Shown piece after piece: positions 10,647 through 22,500 of a DNA stretch of 64,000 nt. Within the stretch, counting starts at the first letter, position 1. Each line of letters begins with the position of its first letter. This stretch comes from Brachyhypopomus gauderio. Its lineage: Eukaryota > Chordata > Actinopteri > Gymnotiformes > Hypopomidae. A program made the translations under genes and the position numbers. The notes under the pieces were generated by a model. That model had not been told where the DNA came from. It saw nothing but the letters and a program-made list of their open reading frames with translations, and ran no database searches. Where the stretch lies: contig NC_135220.1 of NCBI RefSeq assembly GCF_052324685.1, positions 24,766,678-24,830,677 of the forward strand, in the 5' to 3' direction.

Positions 10647-11989
10647 TCCGCTGTTCAGCACCAGAGTCCTATAATCCTTAACTTCCACCACAAGCCTCAC
10701 TCACACCCCCCATTACAGTCAACAGCTCTCCGAACTGCCTCTAGTGGATCAGGTCAGGATTCACAACAGGACGTAGGACAACGGAGCAGCCCAGAACGAA
10801 TTTTGGTTATAACACTTCCACCCGCATATTATCCCAAACGAAATGGGATTTGGGTGTCATTTCTTCTTTTCTACGTGCCTTTTGTTAGAATGATCTCATA
10901 TCGGTATATCAAATTACCATGTTACTGTAAATAGAGCATGTTGAATAATAGAACACTTGTGTTAAATGTTTGAAGAGATTTACAGTTAGAATGGCTGGGG
11001 AAGTCAGACCTTGTTGATGTGCCTTGAGACTGCACGATGAGACTTTATGACATTCTTAAATTCAGATTGAACTCTGACATCAGGTGGTGGCCAATGGAAA
11101 GTCACATGCCAGTAGTTAAAAATAAAAAATGTTTTTATTGTCAGCTAACATGCCCACAGAGGGATGGTGCCTCACTGGTACAGTGAGGCGTTTCCTGGCC
11201 CATATGTGAAGTGTTGACGTTTTACACTGTAGTAATGTCACCACATCGTAAACGAAGTGAAGGCCTGACACCATTGATGTTGCGGTTTCTCCATCGGTCT
11301 GGGGTTTCTGACCAGGTCTTCCATAGAATCATGTTCGAAGACGTCAAAGGTCCTCACCATTGTCCCCCAGCTTTTTTGCCATTTTTATGAAATGACTGGT
11401 GCTTTAACTGACAATAACAGAGCTGTCAATGCATGATAAAGCCAACTCAGTTAGGGCAGGACGCACTGAAAATCGCAGCGTTGTGAGCCTGGACTCCTTT
11501 GCTGTTTTGTTTTTTTTTTCTTTTCATTCACAGTGTTTTAAAAAATATTATTCAGCAGTATGTTTTTTGAAAAAATTTAATAACTGAGATTCTAAAGGAT
11601 ACTGTGCTGCAGAAACAAACGAGAGGGAAAAAGTCTTTAGTAAAAATTCTCCATCAGAGTGAAGGGGGATGTTCCATGAAGTCATCTCATTGCTCATTAA
11701 AGTATTTTATACAGTGGACAGACAATGTGGTGATTTTTTACTTAGATTGTTGGATATTTATATAACTTGGAAATAGAGATTACTTCACCTTAAAGTCTTA
11801 ACCAGAGACATTCACACTTCTTCAGGTTTGAAACCTTTATTAAACCGGATAATGACATAATGCCTAATGATTTTAAACAGTTTAATGTTAAACTACAAAA
11901 TGATAAAGTAATAATAACTGGCTTCACATCAATTGCTCTTTTAAAACTTGTGTACGGCTGTAGACCTTTACTGTACAGGTCAGTGTCAT
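10647..11989. other. Convergent 3' UTRs of rilpl1 and snrnp35
   Basis: No gene is seen here. It is AT-rich sequence with plus-strand poly(A) signals AATAAA at 11121-11126 and ATTAAA near 11696 (rilpl1). A minus-strand AATAAA (plus TTTATT, 11836-11841) serves snrnp35. The two transcription units therefore face each other and probably end within about 100 bases. Confidence 0.7.
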
Positions 11990-12784
11990 TCATCTTTTTT
12001 CAGACTCTCTGTAAGAATCTCGATGTCTTCTTTCCTCCTTTGGTCTGTTTGATTCTCTTTCACTGTTCCTGTCCCCAAATCTCTTAGAGTCCCTCCGGTC
12101 TTTATTGTAATCTCTAGAACTTCGCTCGCTCCCTCTGTCCCATTCACCCCTATGGTCCTTCCGTCTTCCATGGTCTCTGTCCCAGCCTGGGGACGTGTCC
12201 CTGTCTCTCTGCCTCTCCTCTCTCCTGCCTGGTCCATCCCACCTGCGCTCGGCAGGTCTGCCCTGGGGCATCGCCCCGGGCAGGTTGATTGGCCTCCTGA
12301 ACGGCCTATCCCTGCCGCCGAACCTCAGCTGACCGGACTCCTTCTTCCCTCCCAGCCCCCCGCCAAGCCGTCGGGGGATCCAGCCCTGCAGGGTGCGCTC
12401 TTGCTCAAAATCCACAAACAGTTCACACTGGTCCACCACCATCTTGTTGGCATCTCGCCAAGCCCTCATCAGAGAGCGCTCCTCCTTGTACTCGATGAAG
12501 GCGTACCCTTTGGAGAAGCCACTGACAATGTCCCGGACGAGTCGGACCCTGCGGATGTCTCCAAACTTGGAGAAAACGTTCTGAAGGTCCTCTTCAGACG
12601 TCTGCTTGTTGAGCCGTGCGACAAACAGAGTAAGCTGGGGTTCCCCCGTGGTGCCTTTGTTGGGCTCATAACGGGCGTTCATCGCCCTCCAAACCGCACG
12701 GTCATGTGGCTCCAAGTCAGTGCTGTCAATGCTACCAGCCTTGAGGGGGTCATAGACCTTTGCCAGAGGACTCCACTCATTCAT
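11990..12784 (-). CDS. snrnp35: U11/U12 snRNP 35-kDa protein
   Basis: SNRNP35 is a U1-70K-like subunit of the minor spliceosome; it belongs to the U11/U12 di-snRNP that recognises U12-type introns. One coding exon gives 264 aa. It starts MNEWSPLAKVYDPLKAGSID. One RRM spans about residues 50-130, with RNP2 LFVARL (53-58) and RNP1 KGYAFIEY (92-99). The conserved RRLGGGLGGKKESGQLRFGG follows, then an Arg/Asp/Glu-rich tail with RD, RE and RS repeats to the end. The ATG was chosen because an acceptor (TTTCAG, exon edge 12787) lies three bases upstream, so the longer upstream frame is intron. A noncoding first exon probably ends at the minus-strand donor near 13508 (GTAGGT). The tail differs from mammals in length and repeats but keeps the same composition. 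Confidence 0.95.
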   Translation of the reverse strand: MNEWSPLAKVYDPLKAGSIDSTDLEPHDRAVWRAMNARYEPNKGTTGEPQLTLFVARLNKQTSEEDLQNVFSKFGDIRRVRLVRDIVSGFSKGYAFIEYKEERSLMRAWRDANKMVVDQCELFVDFEQERTLQGWIPRRLGGGLGGKKESGQLRFGGRDRPFRRPINLPGAMPQGRPAERRWDGPGRREERQRDRDTSPGWDRDHGRRKDHRGEWDRGSERSSRDYNKDRRDSKRFGDRNSERESNRPKEERRHRDSYRESEKR

Positions 12785-12787
12785 ATT

Positions 12788-14353
12788 CTGAAACATACAG
12801 ATTTTTTTTAGGTTTGCATAAAACACATAATGACCACAGAATGACAAGCAGTGAGGAACCCAACTTGAGACCCACAAAAATTGCACACTGTCAGATTTCA
12901 CTTGTCAAGCTGGGTTGTGCTGACATTGCCAGTTTAACACAAGACTCCACAAGAGGTCCACAGCAGCACAATAAACGGACGTTAATTTCGAAGTTGACAC
13001 TGACGGGATTACGAACGTCTATAACACAAGGACTTTAAGTTTCTGTAATAGACGAAAGACGTTTCACGAAGCAAGATTTCTAATCTAGCTAAGTTGTTAT
13101 CTACGTGCGCCCAACTCCACACAGATCAACACGGAATTCAGTCAAAACTTGTTTGGAGGTTTGGGATTTACTCGGTGCCGGATAGCCAGCCAACTAATCC
13201 GTAAACCTGTTTTGTAAAGTAACCTCAGTGCCGTATATAGCTAGTCATCATACTACCTAGATAGCTCGGTACAGACAAAAAATGAGAAAAAACAACTGTC
13301 TAGTTAGCTAACTAGTTTAACAAGCAAACTATTAGCCCAGCAACCTAATCAGTTAACTGCATCATTATATTCGATATCACTTCAAACCATTTTCCACCAT
13401 CATACTCGGTGAACTTGTTAGATGTAACTTATATTGCGGAAAACAATTTATAGTGAAGAACATCCAAAATACACATTAGAAAACATAAAAAATAGCTGTT
13501 AACCTACCTAACGTAACCAAGTCTGCCAGCGTCCCACACATTAATAGTTCCGTCAAGAATCTCCTGCCGCATAATAGGTCCGGGAGGCTACGGACATTTT
13601 TTGCGTTTATCAGTAGTTTTCAACCTGTTTTGTTAGATTAGAAATGTTACTCACGGCCGACGGAAATAAAACGTATTCAGTCATGTTCAGCAGAAACATA
13701 ATCAGAGTGCCAGAGACACAACTGTGCATAAAACCATTTTATTAAACAATGCCTCTAACCCAGCATACATAATCCACATAATACTTTCAGTTGGAATTTT
13801 TGGTATCTTACACTTAACACGAGGTACAGAATTGTCCCAATCTATGAAATGACACAGTTAACATTGTAAAATGATAAGATTCCAAATTAGTCTGAGGGAG
13901 GAAGAGGTATACCTTCCAGTTATCCCAAGCTTTTAAAACATAGCTCTTTTAAGCGTCTCTTGCATCCTACAGAAATGTTTGGGCATCATAAATATTTATT
14001 GCTAAGCCACTAACTACTATACATTGGCTTAAGAAACTTCTTATAAAAATGCATAAAGTTGGACTATAACTGCATGCTTTGGAAGCACTGTTCTACAAGT
14101 ATATAAAATATACAAAAAAAAAAAGAAGAAGACAAAAAAAAATTGTCAAAACTAGCCAGTCATATAGCAGGATAAATATTTTAAAAATATCATGTCGGAC
14201 ATGTAGAATACGTACCGTAACCTAAATGTGTTTAAGTCACTGTTCATCACACCCAAACACATACTACCCCCTAAACATTCTCAGTTCGCTAAGGCAGTAA
14301 TTACATTAAAAAGTTAATAAACAAGTCGTTAGTAGTTTGCATCTCTTAATCCA
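12788..14353 (-). other. snrnp35 5' intron/UTR and kmt5a 3' UTR
   Basis: 12,788-13,507 looks like the snrnp35 5' UTR intron, with a probable noncoding exon at about 13,508-13,600. 13,720-14,353 is the kmt5a 3' UTR on the same strand. A minus-strand AATAAA (plus TTTATT, 13738-13743) marks its end. Only about 120 bases separate the kmt5a end from the snrnp35 start. No other gene is seen. Confidence 0.55.
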
Positions 14354-16811
14354 TCAGTGTTTGAGCCATGGGTGAGCCGCTATCGAGGCTTTACTTCTGT
14401 CACCGTAGTCATACAGCAGCTCCTCCCCCTCCTCTATATCTCTGGAGGCCACAAGAATCAGGTGAGGTATTCCATTGATGTCATGGAGCTTGGTCTGACA
14501 GTTGCCATTTTTACTGTGGTTGATGAGTCTTCCCATGCGATCAGTTTCTTTCGTGGCATCCACACTAAAAAGAAGTCAAGAACACGAGGAGGACACAAAT
14601 AAACAAAACACACAAGGCAAGGACTTTTAAATACTGTAAAGTTTTTAAAGGGAAAGGGGGAAAGGGTGTGGCACTGTAACTTACCAATATGTTTTTCCGA
14701 GATATTGAAAGTAATACATGTAGCAGCCGGTTGCAGGGTCTTGTGCGTATACAGCTTCCCTTTGTTTAGCATCAGTTTTCAGCAACAGGTCCCCATGATA
14801 TTCCACTACATACTGTCCCTTCTGGAAGCTCTGGGTGGAGAACACTCCTCTGCCCTTACCTTCGATGTGTTTAACCTATGGAGAACATGAACAGGTCAGC
14901 CAGAATGTTCTGAACAGCTCATATGCTTCACTTTTGGAGTCAAGTATGTTTACCATCATTCCATTCTCGATCCCTTTTGTAAGGAGTTCATCTATGAGTT
15001 TCTTCTCTTCACACTGTTGAAACAGAACAAGTATGTATAAAGCACACACAGCCAGAGTCAGGGATACACCTAAGATCTAGGTGTTTACCCGCGTCTTTAA
15101 AAGGTCTCATAACCAAGCCATATTTTTATTGTATTCTGTGCTAACAAAGGTAAACCAGGGCAAAAACAAATCCACAGGTCTACAGTTTGGTTAGGTTGTT
15201 GCTTAGGAACAGGAATGGGAGATGAAGGACTAGGCTGTCTGTTTTAAGAGATACAGTGTGGAGTCTGCATGTCAAGTAGGCTGGTGGTGAAATGTGACCA
15301 TAGAGTTTTTAAAATAGGGCTTGAGATATTGTTACTTATATTAATTAGTGACCTTTAATTCGGCTTCACTTTTTCTCGAGCTTCTCCGTATGGGATAGTA
15401 GTCTGTGACCTTTCGGTTGTTGGAATTCTTGCTCTCTGAGCTGAAAAATGCAGAAAACACCATGAATACATTTAAGTCCGTGTTTCGTATTATTTAAAAA
15501 AGATCTTTTACATTTCTAAAGTCTTACAAGATGCAGCCGTACCCTCCTCTCTTCGAGAATTTCTTCACTTTCATTTTACAACAGGCTGGTTTTCTCGGAC
15601 AAGAGCGAGTGGTATTGTCATTGTGGCCGACTTCAGTGGGTGGAGGTACACGGGGCTGCCTCGCCTGCTCTTCTCCTTGGTGTGATGGATGTTGGAGGTT
15701 TTCATTCACAGCGATTTTAGGAAGAATGACATTTACAGTATTGGATTTCTTTGCTGTACAACAGAAGGAGGAACGAAAAAGACACAAGTTATTTTCACCT
15801 TGTTTCAAAAACATCAGGGCAGTATTATTGTGTGTAAATATGTCAAGTGATGTACTGTACAGCAGGAATGTAAAACTAAATCTTGATTAACAATATGTTC
15901 ATGAAAAGTGTAAATCTGAATCGAAATTATGTAAGCTGTGTAAAATATAAAGCAAGGATTACTTTTATACATACAATTATTCTGTGTCTCGGTCTGTGTG
16001 CAAAATAGTCTTGATGATTTCCCATCTTGGATGAATTTGACAGAGATTTCTTCGCAATGGGGGGCCTTTGAGACATTGTGGCTGAGGAAACTTTTAAGTG
16101 TAGGATGTCCATTGCATAATACGTCCTTAATCACAAGAATAGTCACAATGTGTCATTTGCATACACAAAGATGGCATATCTACCGCTGATAACCTTACAA
16201 ATCTTAGCAAAGTAGTAGCTAACTACATCATAATCATTTATTATACTGCATCATAACACTGAATAGTGTAGTAAACACAATCATTTACTATGACAAACAA
16301 CAAAAAACGAGAAGGGATAGCAGAGGTTTGCTAAAATACCCGTTTATAAGACAAGATCTAAACTGCAATGGATGCGGCCGTTGTCATTGCTGATAGAAAT
16401 CGTGAACACGCCCACGTAAGAGGTGGGCCTGTAAACTGTCGACACTTCGCAACATGCTACAATTTTTACATTATACTTTCTATTTTACTCGGTTGGTTGC
16501 GGCATACCACCGATAGTAAAAATATTCTATAAAATATATAATGCAAACAAGCAGGTATGCTTTGCATAACGATGTACTAGTTGTTATTGCAACAGTGAGG
16601 ACAACAATTAGTTCGTTTGCCTCGATGGGATAGGTGAGCTTTTGCTAGCTTGATAGCTAACTATTATCCTCACTGTTTCAGCTAGCTAGCTATACTAGCG
16701 TAAGTTAACTAGCAAATGATAGCCAAGACATCATAAAACGAGGTTTAAGGTAACATTTATCAAATAAAGTTATTTGTATAGTGAAATAGCATTATTACAT
16801 ACCCCGTTCAT
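14354..16811 (-). CDS. kmt5a: Histone H4-K20 monomethyltransferase (SETD8/KMT5A)
   Basis: KMT5A transfers one methyl group from SAM to H4 lysine 20 in chromatin, controlling mitotic compaction, replication licensing and DNA repair. Firm exons on the minus strand, 3' to 5', are 14354-14564, 14685-14875, 14954-15013, 15353-15440 and 15528-15753. The SET domain is intact: HIEGKGRGVFSTQSFQKG, VVEYHGDLL, AQDPATGCYMYYFQYLGKTY, the cofactor/catalytic NHSKNGNCQTKL and GEELLYDYGD, ending AAHPWLKH. Upstream of it is TDYYPIRRSSRKSEAELK, the conserved pre-SET linker. The 5' end is uncertain. A further exon ends at donor 15975 (phase-compatible, reading QTETQNN). A short first exon with ATG at 16809-16811 and donor at 16802 (GTATGT) is possible. 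If both are right the protein is about 291 aa. The N-terminal half is strongly diverged from mammals; the catalytic half is not. Confidence 0.88.
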
Positions 16812-17887
16812 TTCAGTCTCCTTTATCCTTATTGTTTTCAGCGATGTTGTAGCCTTTGAGGTTTAGCAAAATAGCAAAACCTGTTTTTTCTTTACACTTT
16901 TCGGCTTCCAGACGGTGTAGGGCGAAGGCATTCCAATGATACTTAAGATAGTTCGTCTCTGTGGTGCTTAAAAAACCATAAACTTTCTGGTGTCTCACTT
17001 ACTGTATCTCGCCCGAGCTAGTTTGTACAGTTTCACACCGCCATGTTTGTACTTTTAACTCATTCAAGAGAGGATACCACGTGAACATTTAAATGACCAA
17101 TAATACTTAGTAGTTGTCAGACAAGTTTGCCCCCGATAGGTGACACTGTTGTGTGGAAGATTTTATGTGCGCTCAAATTGCTGGTAAAGTGTTACATTCC
17201 TGGATAGTTGCATTTTCAACTTAAATATGTATGCTTCAAAACAGAATTTAATTATTATGTTATATTATAGTAATTCGATTAGTATTACCATAAAATTATA
17301 GTATCGTACATATAATTACCTATAATAACACACTTTTTATTTGTATTATTAACGTTGTTTACTTAGTTTTTTTGCAAAATACTGAAACTAATGTAACAAT
17401 ATTATACTAGCTATCCAACCATCCTTGATACATTTTCAACACAGCCACAATATAAAGAAGGGTCAAAATTGCCATTGGCAACAACCGACAGTATGCCAAC
17501 TGTTGGGAGAAAGCCCATCTAAATATGCTGAACAAACTCTCGGTACAATTTAATTATTCATTGTTAAATGAATGTAAATCAATTTGTAGTAGAAGATCAA
17601 ATATCTTGCATGTCAAATCTCAAACTATTTATATATAGAGGTTTTATACTCCCCCCTATTCAGTACTTGTCATGCCCTCTATGCCGTGTATTTAAAATCT
17701 TTGACCGTATACTTCATTGTTGTCAATAATCAAGTCACATCATTGAGTGAAAAACGGCCTTGATTAATCTTGTCAGCAGAGGTCAGGGTATCACTTCGAC
17801 CTTACCAATATGGCATTCACAATGTCATCCTATGTCATAGGAGGAAATAATGTTAAAAACGTCATTTCCTTAGTTTGCGAAGGAAGG

Positions 17888-17897
17888 GTCACGTGAT
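17888..17897. promoter_or_regulatory. CACGTG E-box (GTCACGTGAT)
   Basis: A palindromic E-box with T and A flanks fits the USF/MITF-TFE (CLEAR-like) consensus TCACGTGA. It lies about 300 bp before the probable sbno1 first exon and is paired with a second copy at 18,077. Confidence 0.5.
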
Positions 17898-18076
17898 GCG
17901 GGTTTAGCGTTCTGCTTCTCTGACTACTTTTGCTTAAAACTACCATTAATATGGCAGATATCGTGGAGATGCTGGTTGCTTTCTGTAAGTTCTTCCTCAA
18001 CGCCCGTTTTATATGCCATCAGCGCCGTTGCAGTGAAAGAATTTCGGTGTTGAAATTTTCTTCTTTCTGGCTAAAA

Positions 18077-18086
18077 ATCACGTGAC
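18077..18086. promoter_or_regulatory. CACGTG E-box (ATCACGTGAC)
   Basis: Second copy of TCACGTGA, 189 bp after the first. It lies about 35 bp upstream of AAGATGGCGCC (18,115-18,125), a YY1-type element often found at TATA-less vertebrate transcription starts. Confidence 0.5.
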
Positions 18087-18111
18087 CTACACGCGATTCT
18101 TGCCGTTTGGT

Positions 18112-18203
18112 AAAGATGGCGCCGGGTGGTTAGAAAACAAGCGGAGAGAAGAGGCGACATCCTGCAACCCGCCGCCACAACGGAGGTCCCTAGAAACCGT
18201 GGG
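18112..18203 (+). other. sbno1: sbno1 noncoding first exon
   Basis: A GC-rich segment begins near the YY1-like AAGATGGCGCC and ends at a strong donor GG|GTAAGT (intron starts 18204). It has no coding frame into exon 2. The next supported exon is 19565, where the ATG lies three bases after the acceptor. The start is inferred. Confidence 0.55.
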
Positions 18204-19567
18204 GTAAGTATGTTTTTGGCAGCACGAAATTCCGAAAACGCAGCTCATTCTTTTCTACGTCTGTTTTTGTGACTTTCTACACGATTCCCCATCGTCACGT
18301 AGGTTATTTCTGTACTTTTCTTTATAAAGTGTTCGGTGGGAAGCTAGACAGCTCGCGAACTTGCCGAGGAGTACGTGGTGACGGCGCGCGAGCGCGTCCT
18401 GCTAGCTAGCTAGCAGTGTGTGGCTATTAGCAACGTTACGGTTGTTAGTGGACGGCTAAAGTCGGCGGTTATTTTATGGTGTAAAGGCGTGTAACGGAAT
18501 AATATGTGTAAACCAAAAACCCACTATCGTGTGTTATCGCAGATATGAACCCGGTAACTGGTCTTTCGAAGTTTACGAGCGGGAGGTCGTTTGTCAAATG
18601 AACGTTAGCTATGTGGCTAGCAAACTTCACTTGGCGATCGCCTCGCGCAGTTTCACGCGCTCCAGCGGTTCCGCGCGCTGCTCCATCACAGGGACGAGGC
18701 TGGCGCGGTTAGTGGAGCCGCTCTAACCGCGTCCCGGATCATTATCACTTCAGTTGGCAGCTCGGCCACTTGGCCAATGTAGCTACGTGCATTTAATGTA
18801 GCAGTCTGCGATCGAGACAACCCGTTGATCTATTTCCATGAATGGTAGCGTCAAATAACGTTGCCCTTAAAACGAAAGTGACTGCTGTTTATGCTGGATA
18901 GTTAACGCGAGCTAGCTAGCTTATTTAGATACTGCTATGTAGCATGCTAAGCTAGCCGTGTAATGCTGAGTGATTTTATTATTTTCAAGCGACGCGTCTG
19001 TAAGAACGCCACAAGAACTGTGCTTGTAGTGTGACCGTTTAAATTCGCTCCTGTTTTGTTGAACTATTGTTGTATTAATAATGTACACCACTCGACGGCC
19101 GGTTGCTGTTTCAGTTTGCCAAATAGCAACGTCAGACCAGGAAGTGGTTAGCTAGCTAGCGGGATGAGTTTTTCAAACACGTGCAAAGGTGCATGTTATG
19201 GTGAACCGCAAGCAAGTTGTATTGTCTCTAACCTTTCGATTATTATGACACAATTATTTTGTTGTATCTTTTGTATATACAGTCATTCATACTATATGAA
19301 AAATGTCATTTTTGGTCCCATGCGTAGCACTCTGTGTGTGTTATGGAACAGAATTTGCCCCTACCATGGTAACATAAGCATCCATGGTAACTTGTTACTG
19401 CCTTCCGCTTCCACCAAATCAAACCTTTTTCTTTTTACTGACTAATAGATTTAGACCATTCTATTATTGCTGAAATCCCTTCAGCTTCATGATTGAAGGT
19501 CCTACTGTTTATGCTTGGTAAGTTTCTGCGTATTACTTTGACGTGATTATTGTGTGCTTTACAGACA

Positions 19568-22500
19568 ATGGACCCAGGACAGGATCTGCTCCTTGCAGCC
19601 CTGAGTGAAAGTGGAATTTGCCCAAATGACCTTTTTGACATTGATTCTCAGGACACTGTCCAGGCTCCTGCCTCTCAACAGGTAGACAAGGCTCTTGATG
19701 TTGAGGCCTCTTCCAACAAGTTGAACGTTAGATTTTTGTACAGACTGCTATCCTACGGCTGTGCACAAATCGTGTTGTATGCAGAGTAGCGTTTGGGTTT
19801 GCCAAAACGTATGGAGTCTTTGCCACATTAGCAAATAAGAGAGTGGGAGCAGTAGACACAGGAACGTTGTTTGAAGTTTTTTTTTTATAGGCTCTCTCTT
19901 ACTTTCTCTCGCATTCAGGCAAAAAATGTCCTTGACATAAGCCTGGGCAGTGAGGTGGCTGGATCTGTTCGCATTGAACCCACTGTGCCACCAACACCCA
20001 CAGTCACAATCAGAGTAAGCCCTTAAATTACTCCTGATGGTCATCCTTGTATTTGCACTGACGCCTGAAAGTGGACGTCGTGGCTTCTTTAAACCTCAGC
20101 TGATGTGAACCAGAATTCTGGGCAGTGTTTAATGTCTAGTTTTGACATGTTAGCCGCCATCACTCGGCTTTGTAGTTGAGTGTACCATTTAGACTACTGA
20201 TTCTAGTTGTTATAGTAACCGAATATTGTTTCCCACCATTTGATTGTCGTGCAATGTTCCAGAACTGACCCTCACTTTTGTTTTTGCTTTTAAAGCAAAA
20301 GCCTCAGCCCTCGACCACCACGTTTGTCTTAAATCAACTAAATCAGTTGCCATCACTGGGAACCATAGTCGTCACCAAGCCCTCTGTGGGGACCACGTCC
20401 AGGCAGACCATCACAGTAACCAAGGTGGTGCAGATGGCATCCTCTGCCCAGCGCGGCACCGCCTCCTCCTTGGCCACACCCCCCGTCTGCACCGTGGCCA
20501 CGCCCAGCCGCGAACAGATCAAGCTGAAGGACCTGCTGAAGACAAGCAGCCTCGGAGAGCTCATGAAACTGAAGCCCCCACCCGATATAGCTCAGCCTGT
20601 TGCCACGGCCACTGGCGCTAGTGAGTCCTAGTGGGCGCATGGAATTTCATGCGCTTATGGTCACTTGTAAATCCCTACCACTCTCTTTTCGATTCGTAAA
20701 TTACTGTTTGGGTTTGAAGTCCACTTCTAGCTCTCGGAGTAAATCAGATATAAGTTTGTGGATGGTATGTGAGAAGCATCACTAAGTGAGAAATCTCTTC
20801 TAACTTCTCCCATGTTGAATGCTGAAAGTGAGCTCAAACGAGTCCAAGATTTTCACTGGGCTTCTCTTGTATTTATTAGTGTAACGCAGCACAACTGATT
20901 TTCAATTTGAAGTAGATGCATGAGCATGTTTGAACTTTTCAACCCTTTGCAGTGGAAACTGTCAATCATTTAATGCAATCAGTCAGCTAATTTTACCGTC
21001 TCAGAACAGATGTGTTATTTATGACATGTTCATGATTGAGGTTTAGAGATGAGCTTTGTTTTGCTGTCCTACTCAGTCACTGCTCTCAAGGGGGAATATT
21101 ATTCTTTTTGAGTGAGACAGGCCATGGAGAAATGGATTGCTTCTAATCCTTATTTAAAAGTACCCATAGATATCCAGAAGGCATATTGCTGTTTCTCCAG
21201 TTGATATTTTTTTAACTTTACTTACAGTACTCTCTCCTTTCAGAGATTATTTTGGTCTCCAAAAAACTGATTAATCAACCAGGTATGGGTAGCGTTTTAA
21301 ATGGGCGTTCTCTTAATTGCACTTTTAGCATTTTCACTGGTGTTTTAAGTGAGGTGGTGATCGGCGTATTTGATGATTGTGTTGGACACTTACAGGGTTG
21401 CTTTGTCCAGTCTCATTTGAGCGCATCTGTCCTTTGACTCCTGCAGTGGAGGTGAACAATGGCATGAAGAAAGACGTGTCGACCAAAGACGTTGCCAGAA
21501 TCTGGGTCAACGATGAAATAAAAATGCGGAGCTTCTCACCTGTAAATGTAATAACACCACTTATACACACCTTATAACACGATGTATGTTGTGGTAGAAT
21601 GCTGAGTTTATTTGTGTTTGGATTTAAGAAGCTACCTGGTATGAAGGATGATGAGGAGCCAGAGGAGGAGGAAGAGGAGGAGTTGGGCCATGCAGAGACC
21701 TATGCGGAATACATGCCAATGAAATGTATGCATGAGCGGTACGGGGGGGGGTCTGCGTGTGTGTGCACTCGGTATCTGAACGGAATGATGTGGGTGGCTT
21801 GGTTTCAGCCTTCACTCCGAGTGGGCAGTGTGCTGCGCGCTTCCCAGCTTCTGAAGGGTTGCGCTAAGTTAGTCTGCAAAAATGTGGAATTTGTAAATCA
21901 TCACAAAGCTGACTTGTGCAATGCACAGCTTGCGCTAATAACAAATCTGTGTGTCCAAAACTCGTGTGGAACACATGAGATTCTGTTCTTGCATAAACTG
22001 TGACATTTACGTGATGCAACAAATGAGAATAATTTGGGCCAAAATAACGTTGCACTACTGGTTAATTACAGGCGTCACGTCTAGCCATCTAATCGCAGTA
22101 GACACGGGGGTTTTTTTGCCCTCTAGCCTTTTGGAAAGTCCTTCTGAATGACTTTTTTTCTCCTCCACAGTGAAAATAGGACAGCGACACCCTGACCCTG
22201 TGGTGGAGACCAGCTCCCTCTCAAGTGTCAACCCTCCCAATGTGTGGTACAGACTCTCCGTTCCGGAGGAGACCATCGACAGAGGCTGGCTGTCCGCTCT
22301 TCAACTCGAGGCCGTCACGTACGCCTGTCAGGTTTGTGCTGACAAACGGGCAGAGTGCCTAAAATCTGTGGAGCTGCAAAATCCTTTTAAGGTGGCCTTG
22401 TGCCTTTAACCTTTTTTTTAATATCTCAAAACTTCTATACCAATCTGTCTTAGTTATTTTCTTTTTCTTTTTTTCTTTTATTTGGGGTGGGGGGATCAAT

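Larger units (their letters stand above)
16812..18099. other. Intergenic region between kmt5a and sbno1 promoters
   Basis: This gap lies between two divergently transcribed genes and is AT-rich with no open gene. A minus-strand ACATGGCGGTG (complement at about 17,037-17,047) resembles a YY1-type initiator and may mark the kmt5a start. On the plus side, E-box palindromes near 17,890 and 18,080 belong to the sbno1 promoter. Confidence 0.5.

Noticed and set aside
12785-12901. Longer N-terminus for SNRNP35 (frame open to 12,901)
   Set aside because: The conserved start MNEW lies directly after a TTTCAG acceptor; the extra upstream residues are intron.
16813-16998. Minus-strand open frame of 61 codons (MRHQKVYGFLS...)
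   Set aside because: It stops before the candidate kmt5a ATG at 16,811 and matches nothing known. More likely 5' UTR.
17951-17984. ATG-led segment (MADIVEMLVAF) with donor TTCT|GTAAGT upstream of sbno1
   Set aside because: Good donor and start context, but joining it to the sbno1 exons shifts frame and soon stops. It is perhaps a noncoding alternative first exon with a uORF; no gene could be supported.
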